In this document: positions 1-11,229 of the stretch, piece by piece | How the letters are laid out: each line of letters begins with the position of its first letter | Numbering within the stretch: position 1 is the first letter of the stretch | DNA from: Mesostigma viride | Lineage: Eukaryota; Streptophyta; Mesostigmatophyceae; Mesostigmatales; Mesostigmataceae | DNA: 64,000 bases | Assembly: GCA_009746045.1 (NCBI GenBank) | Contig: RPFO01000165.1 | Span: forward strand, 6,187,689 to 6,251,688 | Direction of reading: 5' to 3' | The notes under the pieces: model-generated | Database searches by the model: none | Seen by the model: only the letters and a program-made list of their open reading frames with translations | Told to the model about the DNA's origin: nothing | Made by a program: the position numbers and the translations under genes

Positions 1-265
1 CATCGCTCGGTCGGATGTCGGATCGGTCCGGTCCGGTGCGTCGGTCGGTCGGTCGGAGGTCGGTCGGTGTCGGTCGGATCGGCTCGGATCGGTCGCTCGG
101 TCGGATCGGTGTTCGGTCGGTTCGGGGTCGGTATCGGGCAATCGTCGGTCGGGATCGGTCGGGTCGGTCAGTCCGGTCGGCTCGGTCCGGTCGTGGTCGG
201 TCGGATCGGTCGGTCGGTCGGTAGGATCGGTCGTCCGGTCGGTTGGTCGGATCGGTGGAATGAAC
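1..265. repeat. CGGT-type minisatellite
   Basis: The first 265 bases are built almost entirely of GGTCGG/GGATCGG words in imperfect tandem. They read open in several frames only because of this composition. A short perfect run of the same GGTC unit recurs at about 13,027-13,048. The array starts at the window edge, so its full length is unknown. Confidence 0.85.
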
Positions 266-1254
266 AACTTTAAACAATGGAATGAGGCAAGCGACGGGGT
301 GACCAAATTGGGAGTGGGGTAACGGTTTGGCAGTAGCTAAAAAAAACACACACAGGCTGGCTTAACCTTGGCAATTACACGCTGGCACTCTAAAATCCTT
401 CCGCTGGCGAGCAGTAATATCTTACGCTGGCAGAAATGGCATACCCTCTCGTGCATCCAGCCGTATCTCGACACCCTCAGTACAGTCTCTACAAGGGGCT
501 ATCACGTTAACCTTGAAACCTTATGCTGGCAGGCTCATCCGCACATTCGGCAAGCTTGCATAACTTACGCTGGCAGATGCTTACAAGGGCTTACTTATGC
601 TATATCACCACCGCCATGTGTTAATCCTTAAGTGGCAAGCTGAATCCTTCCCCCCCATTGAAAGCAGCAAAAAAACTTACAAAATGCTAACAAACACATC
701 CTTACGCTGCTAGTTCTGAATCGTACGCCAACAAAGCTAATGCTACGCTGGCGAGCGGCAACCCGCGTGTTGGCACTCCTGCGGCGAATCATCGATAGGT
801 CAGACCGTCGTGCACGGTGGCGGTTGAAGGCACGGGCCGATCTGGGTGAATGGGTCGGGGCCTGCGCGACCCGCACGGAACGACGCGCTCAGGGGACATC
901 CCTCGCGGTTGGGCGAGACGCGGCGCACCACCTGGGCGGTGAAAGGACAGCGCAATGAAAAATAATTGAAGGATGGCAATGATACTCATGGGCTTTTGAG
1001 CATACAAGCAATAGCAAGCGCTGCCTCACCTGGGTGAAGCAGGCAGCCATGCAACGGGGAAAGAACCAAAACAAGAGATTTAATAATCTACTAGAAAATA
1101 GAAAGATTGCTGCCCTCACGTACACATGGCCCACTGGGTGATTCAACTGGGTAACAAATAATCATGGTGAATCAGACCGTTGCTGAGAATCAATGATCAG
1201 AGTGTATCGATTAAGCCACAAGCGTATGGATGGGCTTTGCTGAGATACAGTAGC
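266..1254. other. Unassigned stretch with scattered CTTACGCTGGCAG words
   Basis: No convincing gene is seen. Between about 375 and 760 a word close to CTTACGCTGGCAG recurs at irregular spacing (near 376, 424, 529, 568 and 740), as in a badly decayed tandem array. The rest looks like ordinary intergenic DNA. No exon continuing the radical-SAM gene to the right was recognised on the minus strand. Confidence 0.4.
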
Positions 1255-1390
1255 TAGGATTTTTTGTAGATAGCTAGAGTTAGCTTTGTTGGGTTTCGCG
1301 CTTCGCTCACCCCCGACACATCAGCAATGGGTACATGCTAACATGATCTCCCAACGGAGTCATGTTATAAATTTAATTTAATTTAATGGA
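1255..1390 (+). mobile_element. LINE-type 3' end with TTTAA tail
   Basis: The stretch from the GATAGCTAGAGTTAG region to the ATTTAATTTAATTTAA tail matches the ends seen at about 49,660-49,830 (+) and 46,480-46,600 (-, next to LINE RT coding sequence). All share a TAGCTTAGAGTTAG-like word, then ACATGAT.TCCC.ACGGAG.CATGTTATAA, then a TTTAA-repeat tail. I read it as a 3'-terminal fragment of a non-LTR retrotransposon. The GGT satellite begins at once after the tail. Confidence 0.5.
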
Positions 1391-1395
1391 ATTGA

Positions 1396-4300
1396 GAATG
1401 GATGGGGATAGGGAACACGAGGTGGACCCGTGAGGGGAAAGCCGCGGGATGGTGGGGAACGCGCAGGCGGTGGGTGGTGGTGGTGGTGGTGGTGGTGGTA
1501 GTGGTGGAGTGGTGGTGGTGGTGGTGGTTGGATGGTGAAGTTGGTGGTGGCGGTGGGCGGTGGTGGATGGTGGTAGGTTGGTGGTGGTGGTGGTTGTGGT
1601 GGTGGTGGTGGGTGGTGGACCGTGAGGGGAGCGCAGGATGGTGGAGGAACGCGGCGCGGCTGGGTGGTGGTAGGTGGTGGTGGGGTAGGTGGTGGTGGTG
1701 GTGTGTGGTGGGTGGTGGTGGTTGGTGGTAGGTGGTGGTGGTGGTGGTTGGTGGTGGTGGTGAGTGGCGGTGGGCGTGGTGGTGGTGGTGGTGAGTGGGT
1801 GGTGGACCAGTGAAGGGAGCGCGGGATAGGTGGGGAACGCGCTGCGGTGGTGGTGGTGGTGGTGTGGTGGTGGTGGTGGTGGTGGATGGTGGTGGTGGTG
1901 GTGGGTGGTGGTGGTGATGGTGGGTGGTGGTGGTGGTGGTGTGGTGGTGGCGGTGGCAGGTGGTGGATACGGTGGTGGTAACCAGTAGAGGGGAGCAGGA
2001 ATGGTGGGGACGCGCGCGGTGGTGGTGGTGGTAGGTGGTGGTGGGTGGTGGTGGTGGTGGACCGTGAGGGGAGCAGGATGGTGGGGGAAGCGCGCGTGGT
2101 GGTGGTGTGGTGGTGGTTGGTTGGAACCGTGAGGGAGCAGGATGGTGGGAGAGAACGCGCGCGTGGTGGTGGTGGTGGTGTGGTGTGTCGGTGGTGGGTT
2201 GGTGGTGGAACCCGTGAGGGGTAGCAGGATGGTGGGGAAGCGCGCGCGGTGGTGGTGGTGGTGGGTGGTGGTGGTGGTGGTGGTGGTGGTGGTGAGTGGT
2301 GGGTGGTGGGACCGTGAGGGGAGCAGGATGGTGGGGAACGCGCGCCAGTGGTGGTGGTGGTGGTGGTGGTGGGTGGTGGTGGTGGTGGTGGTGGCGGATG
2401 GCGGCGGCGGCGGGGGCGGCGTGCGGTGGTGGACCGCGTGAGGGGAAGCGCGGGATGGTAGGGGAACGCGCGCCGTGGTGGTGGTGGTAGGTGGTGGGGT
2501 AGGTAGTGGTGGTGGTGGTGGTAGTGGTGGTGGTGGTGTGTGTGGTGGTGGTGGTGGTGGTGGTGGCGGTGGTGGTGGTGGTGGTGGTGGTGGTGGTGGT
2601 GGTGGTGGTGGTGGCGGTGGTTGGTGGATGGTGGTGGTGGTGGTGGTGGTGGGTGGTGGACCGTAAGGGGAGCAGGATGGTGGGGAACCGCGCGGTGGCG
2701 GGTGGTGGTGGTGTTTGGTGGTGGCGGTGGTGGTGGTGGTGTGTGGATGGATGGTGGTGGTGGTGGTGTGGTGGCGGATTGGCCGGTGTGTGGGTGGTGG
2801 TTGGAATCCGTGAGGGGAGCAGGTTGGGGAACGCGCGCGGTGGCGGTGGTGGTGGTGGTGGTGGTGGCGGTGGTGGATGGTGGTAGGTAGGTGGGTGGTG
2901 GTGGTGGTTGGATGGTGGCGGTGGCGGGGTGGTGGTGGTGGTGGTGGTGGTGGTGGTTGGACCGTGAGGGGAGCAGCGGGGATGGGTAGGCTGTGAGGGG
3001 ACGCAGGATGGAAATACGAGGTGGACCGTGGATTGGGGAAGGTGCGGGATGGTGGGGAAAACGCGCGCGGGTGGTGGTAGGTGGTGGTGGGTGGTGCGGC
3101 GGCGGTGGTGGTGGTGGTGGTGGTTTAGGTGGTGGTGGTGGTGGTAGGTGGTGGTGGGTGGTGGTGGTAGGAATCCCGTGAGGGAAGCGCGGGAATGGTG
3201 GGTAACGGGCCGCGGTGGTGGTGGTGGGGTGGGTGGTGGTGGTGGGTGGTGGTGGCGGTGGTAGGTTCGGCCGGTGGTTGGTGGTGGTGGTGGTGGTGGT
3301 GGTGGTGGTGGCGGTGGCGGTGGTGGTGGCGGTGGATGGTGGTGGTGGTGGTGGTGGATGGTGGTGGACCGTGAGGGGAGCAGGATGGTGGGGAATCGCG
3401 CGCCGGTGGTGGTGGTGGTGGTGGTGGTGGTGGTGGTGGTGGTGGTGGGTTGGGGTGGTGGTGGTGGTAGGTGGTGGTTGGACGGTGGCCGGTGGTGGTG
3501 GTGGTGGTGGTTGGTGGTGGTAGGTGGCGGTGGCGGTGTGGTTGGGCGGATGGTGGTGGTGGTAGGTGGTGGTGGTAGGTGGTGGTGGTGGTGGTGGTGG
3601 TGCGGTGGCGGTGGTGGTGGGGTGGTGTAGTGGTGGTGGGGGTGGTGTGGTGGACCGTGAGGGGAGCAGGATGGGGAACGCGCGCAGGTTTGGGTGGTGG
3701 TGTGTGGTGGTGGTGGTGGTGGTGGTGGTGGTGGTGGTGGTGGTGGTGGTTGGTGTGGTTGGTGGTGTGGTGGTGGTGGTGGTGGTGGTGGTGGTGGTGG
3801 TGGTGGTGGTGGTGGTGGTGGTGGTGGTGGACCGTGAGGGGAGCAGGATAGGTCGGGGAACGCGCGCGTGGTGTGGTGGTGGTGGTGGTGGTGGTGGTGG
3901 TGGTGGTGGTGGTGGTGGTGGTGGTGGTGGTGGTGGTGGCGGTGGCGGTGTGGTAGGTGGTGGTGGTGGTGGTGGACCGTGAGGGGAGCGCAGGGGAATG
4001 GTGGGGAACGCCGCGGTGGTGGTGGTGTGTGGTGGTGGGTGGTGGGTGGTGGTGGTGTGGTGGTGGTGGTGGTGGTTGGGGGTGGCGGTGGTGGTGGTGG
4101 TGGTGGTGGTGGTGGTGTGGTGGTGGTGGTGGTGGTGGTTGTGGTGAGTGGTGGTGGTTGGTGGGTGGACCGTGAGGGAGCAGGAATGGTGGGGAACGCG
4201 CGGCAGTGGTGTGGTGGTGGTGGTGGTGGTGGGGTGGGTGGTGGTGGTGGTCGGTGGTGGCCGTGAGGGGAGCCGCGGATGGTGGGAACGCGGTGGTTGG

Positions 4301-7300
4301 TTGGTGGTGTGGTGGTGATGGTGGGTGTGGTGGTGGTGGTGGTCGGTGGTGGTTGGTGGTGGGTGGTGGTGGCGGTGGTGGTGGTGGTGGTGGTTTTGGT
4401 GGTGGGTAGGTGGTGTGACGTGAGGGGAGGCGGGATGGTGGGAGAACGCGGTGGTGGTGGTGGTGGTGGATGTTGGTGGTGGTGGTGGGTGGGTGGTGGT
4501 GGTGGCGGTGGTGGTGGTGGTGGTGGTGGTGGTGGTGGTGGTGGCGGTGGTGGTGGTGGTGGTTGGGGTGGTGGTGGTGTGGTGGTGGTGGTGGACCGTG
4601 AGGGGGAGCAGGATGGTGGGAAGCGCGCGGGGTGTGGTGGTGGTGTGTGTGGTGGTGGTGGTGTGGTGGACCGTGAGGGGAGGCGGGATGGGTAGGCTGT
4701 GAGGGGAGCGCGGGATGGTGGGAACGCGCGCGTGGTGGTGGTGCGGGTGTGGTGGTGGACGTGAGGGAGCGCGGGGATGGTGGAACGCGCGCGGTGGTGG
4801 TGGTGGTGGTGGTGGTGGTTGGACCGTGAGGGGAGCAGGATGGTGGGAACGCGCGCGGTGGTGGTGGTGTGGCGTGGTGGTGGCGTGGTGTGGTGTGGTG
4901 GTGGTGGTGGTGTGGTGGCGGTGGTGGTGGTGGCGCTGGTGGTGTGGTGGTGGTGGTGGTGGTGTGGGGGTGGTGGTGGTGGTGGTGGTGGACCGTGAGG
5001 GGAGCGCGGGATGGGTAGGCTGTGAGGGAGCGCGGGATGGTGGGGACGCGCACGGTGGTTGGTGGGTGGTGGTGGTGGTGGTGGTGGTGGTGTGGTGGTG
5101 GTGGTGGTGGTGTGGACCGTGAGGGAGACGGCGGATGGTGGGGAACGCGGTGGTGCTGGTGGTGGTGGTGGTGGTGGTGGTGGTGGTGGTGGTGGTGGTG
5201 GTGGTGGTGGACCGTGCTGAGGGGAGCAGGATGGTGGGAACGCGCGCGGTGGTGTGTGGTGGTGGTGGTGGACCGTGAGGAGCGCAGGATGGTGTGGGAA
5301 CGCGCGCGTGGTGGTGTGGTGGTGGTGGTGTGGACCGTGAGGGAGCAGGATGGTGGGAACGCGCGCGGTGGTGTGGTGGTGGTGGTGGTGGTGGTGGTGC
5401 GGTGTGTGGTGGTGGTGTGGTGTGTGGTGGTGGTGGTGTGGTGTCTGCCGGGTGGTGGTGGTGGTGGTGGTGGTGGACCGTGAGGGAGAGGATGGTGGGG
5501 AACGCGCGCGGTGGCGGTGGTGTGTGGTGTGGTGTGGTGTGGTGGTGGTGTGGTGGTGGTGGTGGACCGTGAGGGGACGCGGGATGGTGGGGAACGCGCG
5601 CGGTGGTGGTGGTGGCGGTGTGGTGGTGGTGGTGGCGGTGGTGGTGGTGGTGGTGGTGGTGGTGGTGGTGGTGGTGGGTGGTGGTGGTGGTGGTGGTGGT
5701 GGTGGTGGTGTGGTGGTGGTGGTGGTGGTGGTGGTGGACCGTGAGGGGAGGCGGGATGGTGGGGGAACGCGGCGCGGTGGTGTCGTGGCGGTGGTGTGGT
5801 GGTGGTGGGCGGTGGTGGGTGGTGGTGGTGGTGGTGGTGGTGGTGGTGGTGGTGTGGTGTGTGGTGGCGTGTGGTGGTGGTGGGGTGGTGGTGGTGGTGT
5901 GGTGGTGGTGGTGGTGGTGGTGGTGGTGGTGGGTGGTGGTGTGGTGTGTGAGTGGTGGACCGTGAGGGAGCGCGGATGGTGGGAACGCCGCGCGGTGGTG
6001 GTGGCGGTGGTGTGGTGGTGGTGGCGGTGGTGGTGGTGGTGGTTGGTGGTGGTGGTGGTGGTGGTGGTGTGGTGGTGGTGGTGGTGGTGGTGGTGGTGGT
6101 GGTGGTGGTGGGACCGTGAGGCCGAGCGCGGGATGGTGGGGAACGCGCGGTGGTGGTGGTGGTGGTGGGTGGTGGTGGTGGTGGTGGTGGTGGACCGATG
6201 AGGGGAGCGCGGGATGGTGAGGACGCGGTGGTGGTGGTGGTGGCTGGTGGTGGTGGTGGTGGTGGTGGTGGTGGTGGTGGTGGGTGGTGGTGGTGGTGGT
6301 GGTGGTGGTGGGACCGTGAGGGAGCAGGATGGTGGGAACGCGCGCGGTGGCGGTGGTGTGTGGTGGTGGTGGTGGTGGTGGGCGGTGTGGCTGTGGTGGT
6401 GGTGGTGGTGGACCGTGAGGGGAGCAGGATGGTGGGGAACGCGCGCGGGTGCGGTGGTGGTGGTGGTGGTGGTGGCGGCGGTGGTGGGTGGTGGTGGTGG
6501 TGGTGGTGTGGTGGTGGGACCGTGAGGGAGCAGGATGGTGGGGAACGCGCGCGGTGGTGGTGTGGTGGTGGTGTGGTGGTTGGTGGTGGTGGTGGTGGTG
6601 GTGGTGGTGGTGGTGGTGGACGTGAGGGGAGCAGGATGGTGGGGAACGCGCGCGGTGGTGGTGGTGGTGGCGGTGGTGGTGTGTGGTGTGGTGGTGGTGG
6701 TGGTGGTGGTGGACCGTGAGGGGAGCAGGATGGTGGGGAACGCGCGCGGTGTGGTGGTGGTGGTGGTGGTGGTGGTGGTGGTGGTGTGGTGGTGGCGGTG
6801 GTGGTGGTGGTGGTGGTGGTGGTGGACCGTGAGGGGAGCGCGGGATGGTGGGGAACGCGGTGGGTGGTGGTGGCGGTGGTGGTGGTGGTGTGTGGTGGTG
6901 GTGGTGGTGGTGGTGGTGGTGGTGGTGGTGGTGGTGGTGGACCGTGAGGGAGCGCGGGATGGTGGGAACGCGCGCGGTGGTGGTGGTGGTGGTGGTGGTG
7001 GTGGTGGTGGTGGTGGTGGACCGTGAGGGGAGCAGGATGGTGGGGAACGCGCGCGGTGGTGGTGGTGGTGGTGGTGGTGGTGGTGGTGGTGGTGGTGGTG
7101 GTGGTGGTGGTGGTGGTGGACCGTGAGGGGAGCAGGATGGTGGGAACGCGCGCGGTGGTGGTGGTGGTGGTGGTGGTGGTGGACCGTGAGGGGAGCGCGG
7201 GATGGTGGGGAACGCGCGCGGTGGTGGTGGTGGTGGTGGTGGTGGTGGTGGTGGTGGTGGTGGTGGTGGTGGTGGTGGTGGCGGTGGTGGTGGTGGTGGT

Positions 7301-8455
7301 GGTGGTGGTGGTGGTGGTGGTGGTGGTGGTGGTGGTGGTGGTGGTGGTGGTGGTGGTGGTGGACCGTGAGGGGAGCGCGGGATGGGGGAACGCGCGCGGT
7401 GGTGGTGGTGGTGGTGGTGGTGGTGGTGGTGGTGGTGGTGGTGGTGGTGGTGGTGGTGGTGGTGGTGGTGGTGGTGGACCGTGAGGGGAGCGCGGGATGG
7501 TGGGGAACGCGCGCGGTGGTGGTGGTGGTGGTGGTGGTGTGGGGTGGTGGTGGTGGTGGTGGTGGTGGTGGTGGTGGTGGTGGTGTGGTGGTGGTGGTGG
7601 ACCGTGAGGGGAGCGCGGATGGTGGGGAACGCGCGCGGTGGTGGTGGTGGTGGTGGTGGTGGACCGTGAGGGGAGCGCAGGATGGTGGGGAACGCGCGCG
7701 GTGGTGGTGGTGGTGGTGGTGGTGGTGGTGGTGGTGGTGGTGGTGGTGGTGGTGTGGTGGTGGTGGTGGTGGTGGTGGTGGTGGTGGTGGTGGTGGTGGT
7801 GGTGGTGGTGGTGGTGGTGGTGGTGGTGGTGGTGGACCGTGAGGGGAGCGCGGGATGGTGGGGAACGCGCGCGGTGGTGGTGGTGGTGGTGGTGGGACCG
7901 TGGGGAGCAGGATGGTGGGGAACGCGCGCGGTGGTGGTGGTGGTGGTGGTGGTGGTGGACCGTGAGGGGAGCAGGATGGTGGGGAACGCGCGCGGTGGTG
8001 GTGGTGGTGGTGGTGGTGGGGTGGTGGTGGTGGTGGTGGTGGTGGTGGTGGTGGTGGTGGTGGTGGTGGTGGTGGTGGTGGTGGTGTGGTGGTGGTGGTG
8101 GTGGTGGTGGTGGTGGTGGTGGTGGACCGTGAGGGGAGCGCGGGATGGTGGGGAACGCGCGCGGTGGTGGTGGTGGTGGTGGTGGTGGTGGTGGTGGCGG
8201 TGGCGGTGGTGGTGGTGGTGGTGGTGGTGGTGGTGGTGGTGGTGGACCGTGAGGGGAGCGCGGGATGGTGGGGAACGCGCGCGGTGGTGGTGGTGGTGGT
8301 GGTGGTGGTGGTGGACCGTGAGGGGAGCAGGATGGTGGGGAACGCGCGCGGTGGTGGTGGTGGTGGTGGTGGTGGACCGTGAGGGGAGCAGGATGGTGGG
8401 GAACGCGCGCGGTGGTGGTGGTGGTGGTGGTGGTGGTGGTGGTGGTGGTGGTGGC

Positions 8456-8488
<33 letters not shown>

Positions 8489-9503
8489 GTGGACCGTGAG
8501 GGGAGCGCGGGATGGGTAGGCTGTGAGGGGAGCGCGGGATGGTGGGGAACGCGCGCGGTGGTGGTGGTGGTGGTGGTGGTGGTGGTGGTGGTGGTGGTGG
8601 TGGTGGTGGTGGTGGTGGTGGTGGTGGACCGTGAGGGGAGCGCGGGATGGTGGGGAACGCGGTGGTGTGGTGGTGGTGGTGGTGGTGGTGGTGGTGGTGG
8701 TGGTGGTGGTGGTGGTGGTGGTGGACCGTGAGGGGAGCAGGATGGTGGGGAACGCGCGCGGTGGTGGTGGTGGTGGTGGTGGTGGACCGTGAGGGGAGCG
8801 CAGGATGGTGGGGAACGCGCGCGGTGGTGGTGGTGGTGGTGGTGGTGGTGGACCGTGAGGGGAGCAGGATGGTGGGGAACGCGCGCGGTGGTGGTGGTGG
8901 TGGTGGTGGTGGTGGTGGTGGCGGTGGTGGTGGTGGTGGTGGTGGTGGTGGTGGTGGTGGTGGTGGTGGTGGTGCCGGTGGTGGTGGTGGTGGTGGTGGT
9001 GGACCGTGAGGGAGCAGGATGGTGGGGAACGCGCGCGGTGGTGGTGGTGGTGGTGGTGGTGGTGGTGGTGGTGGTGGTGGTGGTGGTGGTGGTGGACCGT
9101 GAGGGGAGCGCGGGATGGTGGGGCACGCGCGCGGTGGTGGTGGTGGTGGTGGTGGTGGTGGACCGTGAGGGGAGCGCGGGATGGTGGGGAACGCGGTGGT
9201 GGTGGTGGTGGTGGTGGTGGTGGACCGTGAGGGGAGCAGGATGGTGGGGAACGCGCGGTGGTGGTGGTGGCGGTGGTGGTGGACCGTGAGGGGAGCAGGA
9301 TGGTGGGGAACGCGCGCGGTGGTGGTGGTGGTGGTGGTGGTGGTGGCGGTGGTGGTGGTGGTGGTGGTGGTGGTGGTGGTGGTGGTGGTGGTGGTGGTGG
9401 TGGTGGTGGTGGTGGTGGTGGTGGTGGTGGTGGTGGTGGTGGTGGTGGTGGTGGTGGTGGTGGTGGTGGTGGTGGTGGTGGTGGTGGTGGTGGTGGTGGT
9501 GGA
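1396..9503. repeat. ~8.1 kb compound GGT satellite
   Basis: Pure (GGT)n runs of very variable length alternate with a conserved spacer of about 38-45 bp running from GGACCGTGAGGGGAGC to GGAACGCGCGC. The spacer recurs dozens of times. A variant spacer containing GGGTAGGCTGTGAGG appears near 2,987, 4,690, 5,016 and 8,515. The right part (about 6,900-9,500) is nearly homogeneous, while the left part carries many indels and substitutions (TAGG, TGTGG, GGCGG). One strand is almost free of C over kilobases, so the huge poly-His, poly-Pro, poly-Thr, poly-Val and poly-Trp frames on both strands are composition artefacts, not genes. Confidence 0.95.
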
Positions 9504-9559
9504 CCATGAGGGGAGCGCGGGATGGGAACATCCCTGGGTGATGCAGCACCAGCAACTAT

Positions 9560-9768
9560 ATGGGTGATGGCATGTAGCAACCGCGCACGGTGCTCGCCAG
9601 CTGGAGCAAGAACACTTCATCAAACCTAGTCCAACCTACATAGGATAAACATCCACCCCTTTGGCATGTCGTAGGACATGGGCACATAGCAACCCTTCGT
9701 GTTACTCACCCGCTGGGACAAAAGCACTTCATTCAACCTAGCTAGACCAACCTAGGAGAGCCACCCAC
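9560..9768 (-). repeat. Partial copies of radical-SAM exon 7 edge
   Basis: The end of exon 7 (the ...GCYVPMFYDMLEG segment) recurs twice as decayed pieces at about 9,571-9,606 and 9,661-9,700. The accompanying text (CACTTCAT.AACCTAG...CCAACCTA) is also duplicated. These pieces sit between the last recognisable exon and the GGT satellite. They are not extra exons: reading frames are broken and they copy sequence already present. Confidence 0.6.
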
Positions 9769-11148
9769 CCCTCGAGCATGTCGTAGAACATGGGCACGTA
9801 GCAACCGCGCACGGTGCTCGCCAGCTGGAACAGCGTCTCCTCGCGCGTCAGCCCCTCCGCCTTGCAGCGTTGGAGGCAGCGGCCGATCTCCGGCAGCAGC
9901 TCCTCCCCATCGCCCAGCGCGAAGAAGTCGAAGAAGTCCGAGTAGGCCTCGGGGTTTGACGTGGCCGTGGGACCGCCTGGGTGGGCAAAGGCCGGGCCGA
10001 TGGACAAAAGAGTGCCGGGGAAACACCATGGACAGAAGAGTTCAGGACACGCTAACAACAATTACTGTGTTATTCTGGTAGTATGTCAACCTGGTACTGT
10101 ATTATTCTGGGATATTCGGAGCCCTGGTGAGAATCGGCAAGGAAAAATTTTGCACCAGGAATCGGGGGCACCGTGAAGGGGAATAACACAAGGAGAAAAA
10201 ATGCGTGAAATAGTTTGATAGATCGAGAACATTCTTCATCATGGGGCTGATGTTGTTCTGTCATGGCAGCAATGACGTTGCGTGATGAGCTTCAACGATG
10301 TGCCGAGAGCGATGAGCCCAGGTAAAGGAGGAAAACGCAGATTTTGTTTGCGAGAAAAAAATGGTAAACCTTTTAACTCCAAAATGGTAAACCTAATTGG
10401 AGTAAGGACTTGGCTTGGGGCGAGAAAGAGGCCAAAAAGAGACCTAATCGGCTTGCAGCGGCGCGGCCCACAGCGCGTCGCATCTCGCATGGCTCTCATC
10501 TCGTGATGATGATGATGATGTGCCGCGACTTGTCGTGGTCCTACCCTGTCGAGAAATGTCTTGTCAAGGCCGTACCTGCAAACATGTACTGCAATTCCTT
10601 CCTATTTATAATTGTTCGTACTCCTCAAACTCTAGTCGTATCAAGGAGACAACCATATAATTAAATCTTAAATCCTATCATTCTTCATAATCCTTCACAT
10701 TTATACGCATTCAACCATACAAGTTCCGGTCAGAGGACACACAAGACCTTCATGCCTGCAACGAAATGCGGTGCTCCCGTCCCTGCCGTACCTGCGAAGA
10801 TGAAGGGGAGCGTCTCGCGGCGTCCCTGGCTAGGATCGGCGGCGCCTGGGCGGGAGTAGCCGGCAGGGTCGGCGGCCATGCGCTCGTGACGGGTGACGGG
10901 TATCCCCGACAGGTGCATCATCTCCAAAATGTTGGTCGCGCCCAGCTCGTAGCTGGAGGGTGAGGGGAACACAGGGAAGAGACGCACAAGGCATGGTGGG
11001 GCAAGACAGAGGGAGAAGGATTACATATGGTGTGTGTGTGTGTGTGTGTGTGCGTGTGTGCGCGCGTGTGTGTGTAGAATGGCTGTTGGTCGCGCCCAGC
11101 TTGTAGCTGAGGTTAAGGGGAACGCGGGGCACAGAACAGGCACCCCAC

Positions 11149-11229
<81 letters not shown>

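Noticed and set aside
1378-9623. Open frames of 2,150-2,750 codons rich in His, Pro or Thr, and Gly/Val/Trp frames on the other strand
   Set aside because: They are read-outs of the GGT satellite, whose 3-bp unit has no stop codons. No non-repeat coding sequence is attached.
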